In this document: one piece after another, positions 22,794 through 31,587 of the stretch | Numbering within the stretch: the first letter of the stretch is position 1 | Layout of the letters: every line of letters starts with the position of its first letter | Assembly: GCF_001653515.1 (NCBI RefSeq) | Contig: NZ_LYOY01000040.1 | Span: forward strand, 1,697,278-1,761,277 | Direction: 5' to 3' | Origin: Streptomyces sp. ERV7 | GTDB taxonomy: Bacteria; Actinomycetota; Actinomycetes; Streptomycetales; Streptomycetaceae | Length of the DNA stretch: 64,000 nt | The notes under the pieces: model-generated | Told to the model about the DNA's origin: nothing | The model's input: the letters and a program-made list of their open reading frames with translations, nothing else | The model's database searches: none | Position numbers and translations under genes: made by a program

Positions 22794-24883
22794 GCGGAGG
22801 TCTCCTGCCCCTTTGCCTGTGCCTGGGCCTGGATGGCCGTGATGGCGACGGTGTTGACGATGTCCTGGACGAGGGCGCCGCGCGAGAGGTCGTTGACCGG
22901 CTTGCGCAGACCCTGGAGCACCGGGCCCACGGCCACGGCGCCGGCCGAGCGCTGCACGGCCTTGTAGGTGTTGTTGCCGGTGTTGAGGTCCGGGAAGATC
23001 AGGACGGTGGCCTGCCCGGCCACCTCCGACTCCGGCAGCTTGGTCGCGGCCACCGAGGGCTCCACGGCCGCGTCGTACTGGATCGGCCCCTCGATCCGCA
23101 GGTCCGGGCGCGCCTCGCGGACCAGCTTGGTGGCCTCACGGACCTTGTCGACGTCGGCGCCCGAGCCGGAGGTGCCGGTCGAGTACGAGAGCATCGCGAT
23201 CCGGGGGTCCACGCCGAACTGGGCCGCGGTGGCGGCCGCCTGGACCGCGATGTCGGCCAACTGCTCGGCGTTCGGGTCCGGGTTGACCGCGCAGTCGCCG
23301 TACACGAGCACCTTGTCGGCGAGGCACATGAAGAAGACGGACGACACGATGGAGGCCTCCGGCTTCGTCTTGATGATCTCGAAGGCGGGGCGGATGGTGG
23401 CGGCGGTGGAGTGCACCGAGCCGGAGACCATGCCGTCGGCCAGACCCTCCTGGACCATCAGGGTGCCGAAGTAGTTGACGTCCGCGACCACGTCGTACGC
23501 GAGCTCCACCGTCACGCCCTTGTGCGCGCGCAGCTGGGCGTACCGCTCGGCGAAGCGCTGGCGCAGCTCGGAGGTGTGCGGGTCGACGATCTCGCACTTG
23601 GTGACGTCGATGCCGAGGTCGGCGGCCTTCTTGCGGATGACCTCGACGTCGCCGAGGAGGGTGAGCTCGCAGACGTCGCGGCGCAGCAGCACGTCGGCGG
23701 CGCGCAGCACGCGCTCCTCGGAGCCCTCGGGGAGCACCACCCGGCGGCGGTTCGCCCGTGCCTGCTCCAGGAGCTCGTGCTCGAACATCATCGGGGTGAC
23801 GCGGCCGCTGCGGGCCACCGACATCCGGGCCAGCAGGTCGGCGGTGTCCGTGTGCCGCTCGAAGAGACCGAGCGCGGTCTCCGCCTTGCGCGGGGTCGAG
23901 GCGTTCAACTTGCCCTCCAGCGCGAAGAGTTCGCCGGCCGTCGGGAAGGAGCCGCCGGTCACGGCGACCACCGGGGTGCCGGGCGCGAGGCGGTCGGCGA
24001 GCTTGAGGATGGCCTCGCCGGGCCGCTCGTCCAGGGTCAGCACGACGCCCGCTATCGGGGGCGTACCGGCGCTGTGCGCGGCCAGCGAGCCCACCACCAG
24101 GTCGGCGCGGTCGCCCGGGGTCACCACCAGACAGCCCGGGGTCAGGGCGTTGAGGAAGTTCGGCAGCATCGCGCCGCCGAAGACGAAGTCGAGCGCGTCC
24201 CGGGCGAGCCCGGCGTCATCGCCGAGCAGAACCGTTCCGCCGAGCGCCGAGGTGATCTGGGCGACGGTCGGCGCGGCCAGCGCGGGCTCGTCGGGCAGTA
24301 CGTAGCAGGGCACCGGGAGACGGGCCTTGAGCCGCTCCGCGATGGCCTCGCGGTCCTGCGGGTTCACCCGGTTGACGACCATCGCCAGCACATCGCAGCC
24401 CAGCGCCTCGTAGGCGCGGTGGGCGTTGCGCGCCTCGGCCCGCACCGACTCGGCCGGCTGGCCCTTGCCGCCGACCACCGGGATCACGGACGCGCCGAAC
24501 TCGTTGGCGAGCCGCGCGTTGAGCGACAGCTCGTCCGGGAGCTGGGTGGCGGCGAAGTCGGTGCCGAGGACCAGGACGACCTCGTAGTCGCGGGCGACCT
24601 TGTGGAAGCGCTCGACTAGCTGGGAGACCAGCTCGTCGGTGCCGCGCTCGGCCTGGAGCGTGGAGGCCTCGTGGTAGTCCATCCCGTACACCGTCGCGGC
24701 GTCCTGGGACAGCCGGTAGCGGGCGCGGAGCAGGTCGAAGAGGCGGTCCGGGCCGTCGTGCACGAGGGGGCGGAAGACGCCCACGCGGTCCACTTGGCGG
24801 GTCAGGAGCTCCATGACTCCCAGCTCGACGACCTGGCGGCCGTCCCCCCGGTCGATCCCGGTCACGTACACGCTGCGCGTCAC
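22790..24883 (-). CDS. pta: Phosphate acetyltransferase
   Basis: A 697-residue long-form Pta (acetyl-CoA + phosphate to acetyl phosphate + CoA). The order of domains is an N-terminal P-loop/BioD-like domain (MTRSVYVTGIDRGDGRQVVELGVMELL), a central DRTGG domain, and the C-terminal catalytic domain from about residue 370 (MFEHELLEQARANRRRVVLPEGSEERVLRAA ... DGMVSGSVHSTAATIRPAF ... MLSYSTGTSGSG ... VLQGLRKPVNDLSRGA). It heads the pta-ackA unit. The 165 bases upstream contain only CGTCGT-type low-complexity DNA and the presumed promoter. Confidence 0.96.
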   Translation of the reverse strand: MTRSVYVTGIDRGDGRQVVELGVMELLTRQVDRVGVFRPLVHDGPDRLFDLLRARYRLSQDAATVYGMDYHEASTLQAERGTDELVSQLVERFHKVARDYEVVLVLGTDFAATQLPDELSLNARLANEFGASVIPVVGGKGQPAESVRAEARNAHRAYEALGCDVLAMVVNRVNPQDREAIAERLKARLPVPCYVLPDEPALAAPTVAQITSALGGTVLLGDDAGLARDALDFVFGGAMLPNFLNALTPGCLVVTPGDRADLVVGSLAAHSAGTPPIAGVVLTLDERPGEAILKLADRLAPGTPVVAVTGGSFPTAGELFALEGKLNASTPRKAETALGLFERHTDTADLLARMSVARSGRVTPMMFEHELLEQARANRRRVVLPEGSEERVLRAADVLLRRDVCELTLLGDVEVIRKKAADLGIDVTKCEIVDPHTSELRQRFAERYAQLRAHKGVTVELAYDVVADVNYFGTLMVQEGLADGMVSGSVHSTAATIRPAFEIIKTKPEASIVSSVFFMCLADKVLVYGDCAVNPDPNAEQLADIAVQAAATAAQFGVDPRIAMLSYSTGTSGSGADVDKVREATKLVREARPDLRIEGPIQYDAAVEPSVAATKLPESEVAGQATVLIFPDLNTGNNTYKAVQRSAGAVAVGPVLQGLRKPVNDLSRGALVQDIVNTVAITAIQAQAQAKGQETSA

Positions 24884-25048
24884 GCGTGCTCTCCCGTTCT
24901 GTCTTCGTCGTCGTACGTCGTCGTGCTTCTCGGTCGTACTGGTGGGCGGTTCGGGCGGGCGGTGCGGCGGGGGCTCCCGAGGGCGAAAAAAATCATGTCG
25001 GGGCAGCCTCGCCCCCTTGACAATACCCGCCCAGGCGCCCCGCGCCCC

Positions 25049-26404
25049 TCACCGTGAGGTCACCGCGCCCCCGGTGATCGTCCGGACCTGGCCGTCGTAC
25101 GCCTTGGCCGCGTCCGCCGAGGAGTCACCCGTCGTCACCGCCTCCATCGCCTCGCCGATCGCCGTCGACACCTGCGGATAGACCGGCAGCGCGGGGCGGT
25201 AGTGGGTGTACTTGACCAGGCCGGTGAAGAAGGCGATGCCCGGGGTCGAGCGCAGATACGCCGGGTCGGCGGCCACGTCGTCGCGCACCGCGATCTGCGC
25301 GTCCACCACATCCCACTGCACCGCGTTCGCGGGCGTCTGCATCTGCTGGACGAACTCCCAGGCCAGCGAGGGGTTCTTGGCCTTCTGCGGGATCGCCCAG
25401 GTCCAGCCGCCGGACATGGAGACCCGGCCGGGCGCCCCGCCGTCCTTCGTCGGCATCGCGGCCTGGCCGAGCACGCTCGACCACTGCGGCCAGTCCTTGG
25501 CGCCCTTGCCGCTCCAGAACTGGCCCAGCCACGAGCCGTCCAGCGCGATCGCGAGTCTGCCCTCCGGCAGCCACTCGGTGCCGACGCGGGTGTTCACATT
25601 GGGGTCGAGCGCGTCGGAGACGTCGGGGCCGAGCTTCTCCGCGTACACCGTCCGTACGAAGTCGAGGGCGTCCTTGAAGCCCTGGGAGCCGGTGACCCAC
25701 TTCTTGGCGGCCGGGTCGTACAGCGGGTTCTCGCCGGTGCCGTACAGCAGCATCTCGAAGCCCTGCATCACGGCCGCCTCGCCGACCGCCTTGCCGGTGA
25801 GGACGTTGAGCGGGATGACGCCGGGAACCTTCTTCTTGATCGTGCGGGCGGCGTCCAGGATGTCCGCCCAGTTCCTCGGCTGCCAGTCGACGGGCAGCCC
25901 CGCCTTGGCGAGGATCTGCTTGTTGAACCACAGGCCCCGGGTGTCGGTGCCGTCGGGAACGCCGTACGTCCTGCCGTCCTCCGCCTTGGCCGCCGCCTTC
26001 GCCGTGGGGACGAAGCGGCTCCAGGCGTCCCAGGCGGCCAGCTTGTCGTCGAGGGGTCTCAGATATCCGGCCTTGATGTCGGAGTTGATACGGAAGGTGT
26101 CCTCGTAGATCAGGTCCGGCGCGGTCTTGGCCGAGCGCATCATCTGCTGGGCCTTGGTGGCGTAGTCGTTGTCCGGGGCCTGGATGGGGACGAGCTTGAC
26201 CTTCTTGCCGGGGTGGTCCTTCTCGAACTGCTGCTTCACCGACTCCAGGAAGGCGTCCTTGAAGCGGACCTTGTTGTCTGTGGAGCGGTTGTAGGCGACC
26301 TTGACGGTGTCGGAGCCACCGCCGGAGCCGCCGCCGCAGGCGGCGAGCGAACCGGCGGCGAGCGCGGTGGCGAGGACCAGCGGGGCAACGGCGGTGGGGC
26401 GCAC
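25049..26404 (-). CDS. Extracellular solute-binding lipoprotein (ABC sugar type)
   Basis: A 451-residue family-1 solute-binding protein. I chose the GTG behind a perfect GAGGAGGTCGTGCC site; the frame is open further upstream, but that extension has no signal. The N-terminus is a lipoprotein signal with lipobox LAAC at about residue 24 and a Gly/Ser stretch. The mature part shows GKKVKLVPIQAPDNDYATKAQQMMRSAKTAPDLIYEDTF and MSGGWTWAIPQKAKNPSLAWEFVQQMQ, typical of oligosaccharide-binding proteins. No permease or ATPase gene is adjacent, so its transporter must be encoded elsewhere. Substrate not inferable. Confidence 0.92.
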   Translation of the reverse strand: MRPTAVAPLVLATALAAGSLAACGGGSGGGSDTVKVAYNRSTDNKVRFKDAFLESVKQQFEKDHPGKKVKLVPIQAPDNDYATKAQQMMRSAKTAPDLIYEDTFRINSDIKAGYLRPLDDKLAAWDAWSRFVPTAKAAAKAEDGRTYGVPDGTDTRGLWFNKQILAKAGLPVDWQPRNWADILDAARTIKKKVPGVIPLNVLTGKAVGEAAVMQGFEMLLYGTGENPLYDPAAKKWVTGSQGFKDALDFVRTVYAEKLGPDVSDALDPNVNTRVGTEWLPEGRLAIALDGSWLGQFWSGKGAKDWPQWSSVLGQAAMPTKDGGAPGRVSMSGGWTWAIPQKAKNPSLAWEFVQQMQTPANAVQWDVVDAQIAVRDDVAADPAYLRSTPGIAFFTGLVKYTHYRPALPVYPQVSTAIGEAMEAVTTGDSSADAAKAYDGQVRTITGGAVTSR

Positions 26405-26519
26405 GGCACGACCTCCTCGGGCAGCGAGTGGCTGCCCGGTGAACGTAAAGCCGCCCCGGGGCATGGTCAATGGGGCCCGTCGGCCACCGTGAATGCCTGA
26501 CGAGCCGTCAAATAGCTTG

Positions 26520-27212
26520 TCAGCGGCGGGAGTCGACCCAGCGGTACTGGAGCTCCGGGCGTCCGATCTGCCCGTACTGCGGGGTCCGCTCGGCGCGCCC
26601 CGTGGTGACCAGGTGCTCCAGATAGCGGCGTGCCGTGATGCGCGAGATGCCGACCGCCTCGGCCGCCGCGGAGGCGGTGACGCCCGTCGGCGAGGACCGC
26701 AGGGTGCGGGTCACCGCCTGGAGCGTGGGCGCGCTCAGCCCCTTCGGCAGGGCCGTCGGCTGCGGGACGCGCAGGGTCGACAGGGCCCGGTCGACCTCCT
26801 CCTGCCCGCTGGCCTCGCCCGCGGTCGCGCGGAACTCGGCGTACCGCACCAGCCGGTCGCGCAGGGTGGCGAAGGTGAAGGGCTTCAGGACGTACTGGAC
26901 GACGCCGAGCGAGACGCCCTCGCGCACCATCGTCAGATCGCGGGCCGAGGTCACCGCGATCACATCGGCGCCGTGCCCGGCGGCCCGCAGCGAGCGCACC
27001 AGCTGGAGGCCGTGTCCGTCGGGCAGATAGAGGTCGAGCAGCAGCAGGTCGACCTCGACGCGGTCGAGCACCCGCAGCGCCTCGGCGCGCGAGTGGGCGG
27101 TCCCGGCCACCGTGAAGCCGGGCACCCGCCCGACGTACAGCCGGTGCGCGTCGGCGGCGACCGGGTCGTCCTCGACCACCAGCACTCTGATGGGCGCCGC
27201 GTCGGCCGTCAT
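26520..27212 (-). CDS. CitB/DcuR-type response regulator
   Basis: A 230-residue response regulator. The receiver domain has the acidic pocket VVEDD and phospho-acceptor Asp60 (VDLLLLDLYLPDGHGL), plus Thr/Ser in VIAVTSARD and Lys in YVLKPFTF. The C-terminal HTH (LRSSPTGVTASAAAEAVGISRITARRYLEHLVTTGRAERT) is the type seen in regulators of citrate and C4-dicarboxylate uptake. It overlaps the sensor-kinase stop by 4 bases. Likely target: the divergent dicarboxylate symporter gene. Confidence 0.93.
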   Translation of the reverse strand: MTADAAPIRVLVVEDDPVAADAHRLYVGRVPGFTVAGTAHSRAEALRVLDRVEVDLLLLDLYLPDGHGLQLVRSLRAAGHGADVIAVTSARDLTMVREGVSLGVVQYVLKPFTFATLRDRLVRYAEFRATAGEASGQEEVDRALSTLRVPQPTALPKGLSAPTLQAVTRTLRSSPTGVTASAAAEAVGISRITARRYLEHLVTTGRAERTPQYGQIGRPELQYRWVDSRR

Positions 27213-28801
27213 ACCGGCACCTCCTCACCGCGCAGCGGCAGCCGGACGGTGAACTCGGCGCCCCCGTAAGGCCCCTGCGTCAGCGCCACGCTTCCGCCGT
27301 GCCGTGCGACCGTCATCCGCACCAGCGCGAGCCCGATGCCGCGCCCCGGGCTCTTGGTGGACCAGCCGCGCTCGAAGACGGCCTCCACGGCGGCCGGATC
27401 GACCCCGTGTCCGCTGTCCGCGACCCGGACGACCAGCTCCTCGTCCTCGGTGGTGAGGGTGACCGCGACCCGGGCGCCCACGCTGCCCTGGGCCGCGTCG
27501 ACCGCGTTGTCCACCAGGTTGCCCAGGACCGTGACCAGATCGCGGGGCGGCAGGGTCGGCGGCAGCAGCCCGTCCTCGATCGCGCTGCCCTGCGTCAGGC
27601 TCAGCTCGACGCCGTGCTCGTTGGCCTGGGCCGCCTTGCCGAGCAGCAGCGCGGCGAGCACCGGCTCGCCGACGGCGGTGACGACCTGGTCGGTGAGGGC
27701 CTGCGCGAGCTCCAGCTCGGCGGTCGCGAACTCCACGGCCTCCTCGGTCCGGCCCAGCTCGATCAGCGAGACCACCGCGTGCAGCCGGTTCGCGGCCTCG
27801 TGCGCCTGCGCCCGCAGGGCCTGGGTGAACCCGCGCTCGGAGTCCAGCTCGCCCGAGAGGTGCTGGAGTTCGGTGTGGTCGCGCAGGGTCACCACGGTGC
27901 CCCGGCGGCCGCCGCTGGAGACCGGCCGGGTGTTCACCACGACGATCCGGTCGGCCGTCATATGGACCTCGTCCGCCCTCGGCTCGCTCGCGAGCAGCGC
28001 CCCGGCGAGCGGCGCGGGCAGCCCGAGCTCGGCCACCGACCGGCCCACCGCGTCCTCGCCGAGCCCGAGCAGCTCCCGGCCGCCGTCGTTGATCAGCGCG
28101 ATCCTGCGCTGCCCGTCCAGCATCAGCAGCCCCTCGCGCACCGCGTGCAGCGCGGCCTCGTGATAGTCGTGCATCTGGCTCAGCTCGGCCGCGTTCATCC
28201 CGTGGGTGTGCCGCCGCAGCCGCGCGTTGATCACATATGTGCCGAGGCCGCCGAACGCCAGCACTCCGGAGGCGACCGCGAGCAGCGCCGCCACCTGCTT
28301 GCGCACCTGCTCGCTGATCTTGTCGATGGTGATGCCCGCGCTGACCAGGGCGGTGATCCGGCCGTGGTCGCGCACCGGCGAGACGACCCGTACGGAAGGG
28401 CCGAGCACCCCCATGTGCGTCTCGCTGAACGTCTCGCCGCGCAGCGCGGGCCGGATGTCGCCGAGGTACTTGCGGCCGATCTCGCCGGGCACGGGATGCG
28501 TCCAGCGGGTCCCGTCCGGCGCGAGGATCACCACGAAGTCGACGCCGGAGGTGTGCCGCAGGGTCTCCGCGTACGGCTGGAGGACCGACGTCGGGTCCTC
28601 GGAGCGGACCGCCTCGACCACCGCGGGCGAGGTGGCGACGGCGGTCGCGATGGCGGTGGTCTGGCGCCGCGCGGTCTCCTCGGCCTGGGCCCGGTCCTGG
28701 ACGTACGAGTAGAGCGCGCAGCCCGCCACGATCGCCGCGACCAGCACCACCTGCATGGCGAAGAGCTGGCCCGCGAGGCTGCGGGGACGGGGTATGCGCA
28801 T
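27209..28801 (-). CDS. CitA/DcuS-type sensor histidine kinase
   Basis: A 530-residue membrane sensor kinase. Order: N-terminal membrane helix (LFAMQVVLVAAIVAGCALYSYV), an extracytoplasmic sCache-like domain (to about residue 165), a second helix (VAALLAVASGVLAFGGLGTYVI), a PAS domain, and a DHp-like helix with His in LRAQAHEAANRLHAVVSLIELG. The ATPase domain has N-box LGNLVDNAVDAA, DSGHGVDP and GRGIGLALV. This is the layout of citrate and C4-dicarboxylate sensors. The start was placed at MRIPRPRSL, just before the first helix. It is divergent from the dicarboxylate symporter. Confidence 0.92.
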   Translation of the reverse strand: MRIPRPRSLAGQLFAMQVVLVAAIVAGCALYSYVQDRAQAEETARRQTTAIATAVATSPAVVEAVRSEDPTSVLQPYAETLRHTSGVDFVVILAPDGTRWTHPVPGEIGRKYLGDIRPALRGETFSETHMGVLGPSVRVVSPVRDHGRITALVSAGITIDKISEQVRKQVAALLAVASGVLAFGGLGTYVINARLRRHTHGMNAAELSQMHDYHEAALHAVREGLLMLDGQRRIALINDGGRELLGLGEDAVGRSVAELGLPAPLAGALLASEPRADEVHMTADRIVVVNTRPVSSGGRRGTVVTLRDHTELQHLSGELDSERGFTQALRAQAHEAANRLHAVVSLIELGRTEEAVEFATAELELAQALTDQVVTAVGEPVLAALLLGKAAQANEHGVELSLTQGSAIEDGLLPPTLPPRDLVTVLGNLVDNAVDAAQGSVGARVAVTLTTEDEELVVRVADSGHGVDPAAVEAVFERGWSTKSPGRGIGLALVRMTVARHGGSVALTQGPYGGAEFTVRLPLRGEEVPV

Positions 28802-28867
28802 GCCGGACAGTGTGCACCCGCGCACATCACCGTTCGGACAAGGCGCGTGAACGAAATGCACGCAAGG

Positions 28868-28881
28868 GTGACCGGCGTCAC
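28868..28881. promoter_or_regulatory. Small dyad in the sensor kinase/dctA divergent region
   Basis: GTGAC-CGGC-GTCAC is a symmetric 14-base site in the 171-base gap between the kinase and symporter genes. It is a possible site for the paired response regulator, but such short dyads are frequent in GC-rich DNA. Confidence 0.3.
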
Positions 28882-28972
28882 AGCCTGGGCGATAGTCGCG
28901 GAGATCCATCGGGCCACCGGAACACAGACGCACGTACGCGGGACGCGTACGGAAGCAGGAGGAGGCACCCCC

Positions 28973-30367
28973 GTGACCCCAGCAGCCGCACGCCGGGACC
29001 GTACGCACTATCTGTATCTCGCCGTGATCGCCGCGGTGCTCGCCGGTATCACCGTCGGCTTCGCCGCCCCCGGGGTGGCCGTCGAGCTCAAGCCGATCGG
29101 CACCGGCTTTGTGAACCTGATCAAGATGATGATCTCGCCGATCATCTTCTGCACGATCGTGCTCGGCATCGGATCGGTCCGCAAGGCCGCCAAGGTCGGC
29201 GCGGTCGGCGGGCTCGCGCTCGGCTACTTCATGGTGATGTCGACCGTGGCGCTCGCCATCGGCCTGGTCGTCGGCAACATCCTGGAGCCCGGCTCCGGCC
29301 TCCACCTCACCGAGGCGACCCGGCACGCGGGCGCCAAGCAGGCGGCCGGGGCCGGCGAGTCCACCACGGAGTTCCTGCTCGGGATCATCCCCAAGACGAT
29401 GGTCTCCTCCTTCACCGAGGGCCAGGTCCTGCAGACCCTGCTGATCGCGCTGCTGGTGGGCTTCGCGCTGCAGGCGATGGGCTCGGCGGGCGAGCCGGTG
29501 CTGCGCGGCGTCGGGCACATCCAGAAGCTGGTCTTCCGGATCCTGTCGATGGTGATGTGGGCGGCGCCGCTCGGCGCGTTCGGCGCCATCGCGGCGGTGG
29601 TCGGCGAGACCGGCACGGACGCCCTGAAGTCACTGGCCGTCATCATGGTCGGCTTCTACATCACCTGCGCGCTCTTCGTCTTCGTCGTCCTCGGTACGCT
29701 GCTGCGCCTGCTGGCCGGGGTGAACATCTTCCGGCTGCTGAAGTACCTGGGCCGCGAGTTCCTGCTGATCCTCTCCACCTCCTCCTCCGAGACGGCGCTG
29801 CCCCGGCTGATCGCCAAGATGGAGCACCTGGGCGTGAGCCGGTCGGTGGCGGGCATCACGGTGCCGACGGGCTACTCCTTCAACCTGGACGGCACCGCGA
29901 TCTACCTCACGATGTCCTCGCTCTTCATCGCCAACGCCATGGGTGACCCGCTCGGCGCCGGACAGCAGATCTCCCTGCTCCTGTTCATGATCGTCGCCTC
30001 CAAGGGCGCCGCCGGAGTGACCGGCGCGGGCATGGCGACCCTGGCCGGCGGCCTCCAGTCGCACCGCCCCGAACTCGTCGACGGCGTCGGCCTGATCGTC
30101 GGCATCGACCGCTTCATGAGCGAGGCACGGGCGCTGACCAACTTCGCGGGCAACGCGGTCGCCACGGTCCTGGTGGGCACCTGGACCAAGGAGATCGACA
30201 CGGCGCGGGTCGAGGAGGTCCTCGCGGGCCGCGTCCCGTTCGACGAGCTCGCGTTCGCGGCGAGCGACCCGCACGCGGCGGCCGCCCCGGAGAAGCCGGA
30301 GGTCACGCTCGCCAAGGACACCGCCGCCCCGGACGTTCCCGAGCAGCGGGAACCCGCCACCCGCTGA
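28973..30367 (+). CDS. dctA: Dicarboxylate/cation symporter, DctA family
   Basis: A 464-residue SDF-family (DAACS) secondary transporter, importing C4-dicarboxylates such as succinate, fumarate and malate with protons or sodium. Visible: several membrane helices, IKMMISPIIFCTIVLGIGSV, the hairpin motif STSSSETALPRLIAKMEHLG, VPTGYSFNLDGTAIYLTMSSLFIANA (the NLDGT substrate/cation site), and FMSEARALTNFAGNAVATVLV. The GTG follows CAGGAGGAGGCACCC. Divergence from a CitAB/DcuSR-like pair supports dicarboxylate uptake and its control by that pair. Confidence 0.94.
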   Translation: MTPAAARRDRTHYLYLAVIAAVLAGITVGFAAPGVAVELKPIGTGFVNLIKMMISPIIFCTIVLGIGSVRKAAKVGAVGGLALGYFMVMSTVALAIGLVVGNILEPGSGLHLTEATRHAGAKQAAGAGESTTEFLLGIIPKTMVSSFTEGQVLQTLLIALLVGFALQAMGSAGEPVLRGVGHIQKLVFRILSMVMWAAPLGAFGAIAAVVGETGTDALKSLAVIMVGFYITCALFVFVVLGTLLRLLAGVNIFRLLKYLGREFLLILSTSSSETALPRLIAKMEHLGVSRSVAGITVPTGYSFNLDGTAIYLTMSSLFIANAMGDPLGAGQQISLLLFMIVASKGAAGVTGAGMATLAGGLQSHRPELVDGVGLIVGIDRFMSEARALTNFAGNAVATVLVGTWTKEIDTARVEEVLAGRVPFDELAFAASDPHAAAAPEKPEVTLAKDTAAPDVPEQREPATR

Positions 30368-30439
30368 CCGCGTCCGGACAGGTGTCCACTACCGTGCGGG
30401 GCGTCCGTCCGGCAGCGGGTGGCGGGGAGAGCGAGCGGA

Positions 30440-31213
30440 ATGAAGATCGACTGGGACCGGCGCACCTGCGCGCGCAAGGGCCATGTGACGTACGAGCCGA
30501 GCGAGACGGAGCTGCGCGAGCGGCTGCGCGCCCACACCGGGCTCGGCGAGGCCTGGCGCTGTCTGCGCTGCGGCGACTTCGCCCTCGGCACCCCGCACGG
30601 CTCGGGGCCCGCCGACGACGCGCCGCTGGTGCCGCGCGGCAAGGTGCTGCGGGATCTGTTCATCCTGCGGTTCCTGGCCGTGGAGCGGCTGGTGCGCGGG
30701 GTGTTCATCGTCCTGGTGGCGGCCGCGGTGTGGAAGTTCAGCAACAGCCAGGACTCGGTGCGCAGGCTCTTCGACGAGAACCTGGACGTCTTCCGCCCGG
30801 TGTTCCAGCACTTCCACTACGACCTCGACCACTCGCCGGTCGTGGACACCATCCAGAAGTCCTTCGGCTACAAGCACTCCACGCTGGTGGCGGTCGCTGC
30901 GGCGCTGCTCGTGTACGCGCTGATCGAGATCGTGGAGGCCGTCGGGCTGTGGCGGGCCGAGCGCTGGGCGGAGTACCTCACCGTGGTGGCCACGGCGGCG
31001 TTCCTGCCGCTGGAGATCTACGAGCTGACCGAGAAGATCAGCTACCTCAAGATCGCCACGCTGGGGCTCAATGTCCTCGCCGTGCTCTACATCCTGCTCT
31101 CCAAGCGCCTGTTCGGCCTGCGCGGCGGGCGGGCAGCCTTTGAGGCGGAGAGGCACAGCGCGTCGCTGATGGAGGTCGAGGCGACGGCCGGCCTCGCGGT
31201 GGGGACGACGTGA
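30440..31213 (+). CDS. DUF2127 integral membrane protein
   Basis: A 257-residue membrane protein with a short soluble N-terminus containing a CLRCGD Cys pair (residues about 44-48), possibly metal binding, then four membrane helices between about residues 80 and 225. These include RGVFIVLVAAAVWKF, LVAVAAALLVYALIEIVEAVGLW, YLTVVATAAFLPLEIYEL and LGLNVLAVLYILL. The spacing and the VYALIEIVEAVGLWRAERWAEYLT segment fit DUF2127. ATG preferred behind GGGAGAGCGAGCGG. Function unknown. The next small gene starts 14 bases after its stop. Confidence 0.85.
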   Translation: MKIDWDRRTCARKGHVTYEPSETELRERLRAHTGLGEAWRCLRCGDFALGTPHGSGPADDAPLVPRGKVLRDLFILRFLAVERLVRGVFIVLVAAAVWKFSNSQDSVRRLFDENLDVFRPVFQHFHYDLDHSPVVDTIQKSFGYKHSTLVAVAAALLVYALIEIVEAVGLWRAERWAEYLTVVATAAFLPLEIYELTEKISYLKIATLGLNVLAVLYILLSKRLFGLRGGRAAFEAERHSASLMEVEATAGLAVGTT

Positions 31214-31227
31214 AGGGAAGCCGCACG

Positions 31228-31575
31228 ATGAGCAACACGAGCAAGAAGTTCGCCGTGGTACTGGCCCTGCTCCTGGGCACGGCCCTGGTGGCCCCGGCGG
31301 CGGCCGAGGCGGCGCCGGGCGCGGTGGTGCGGACGGTGTCCGCGCCGCCCGCGTCCGGCGCGCTCGCGCCCGCCGCCGCACCGGCGGCGGCGCACCAGGC
31401 GTTCGGACACGCCTCGCATGTGACCCTGGCCAAGCCCAAGAAGAAGAAAAAGAAGAAGAGCTTCCTCAAGAAGCTGGGCATCTTCCTGCTGGTGATCTTC
31501 CTGCTCTTCGTGGCGTTCGTCGTCCTGGTGATCTGGCTGATCGTGCGCCGGATCCGCAGGCGCCGCGCCGGCTGA
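31228..31575 (+). CDS. Small exported/membrane protein with a poly-Lys stretch
   Basis: A 115-residue protein that I do not recognise. It has an N-terminal signal (VVLALLLGTALVAPAAAEA), then an Ala/Pro-rich segment, a run of seven lysines (KPKKKKKKKSFLKK) at about residues 70-80, a strong membrane helix (LGIFLLVIFLLFVAFVVLVIWLIV), and a basic tail RRIRRRRAG. The ATG is behind AAGGGAAGCCGCACG. It is probably co-transcribed with the DUF2127 gene and converges on an aldo/keto reductase 12 bases away. The oddity is a dense positive patch placed directly before a membrane helix. Confidence 0.75.
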   Translation: MSNTSKKFAVVLALLLGTALVAPAAAEAAPGAVVRTVSAPPASGALAPAAAPAAAHQAFGHASHVTLAKPKKKKKKKSFLKKLGIFLLVIFLLFVAFVVLVIWLIVRRIRRRRAG

Positions 31576-31587
31576 CGTACCCGCCCC

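Noticed and set aside
27299..28972. Upstream extension of the dctA frame
   Set aside because: It is open only because it is antisense to the sensor kinase. dctA has a clear GTG with GGAGGAGG at 28973 and begins with its first membrane helix.
31437..31470. Poly-Lys codon run as an assembly slip
   Set aside because: The frame continues correctly into a convincing membrane helix and basic tail after the AAG/AAA run, so no indel is needed.
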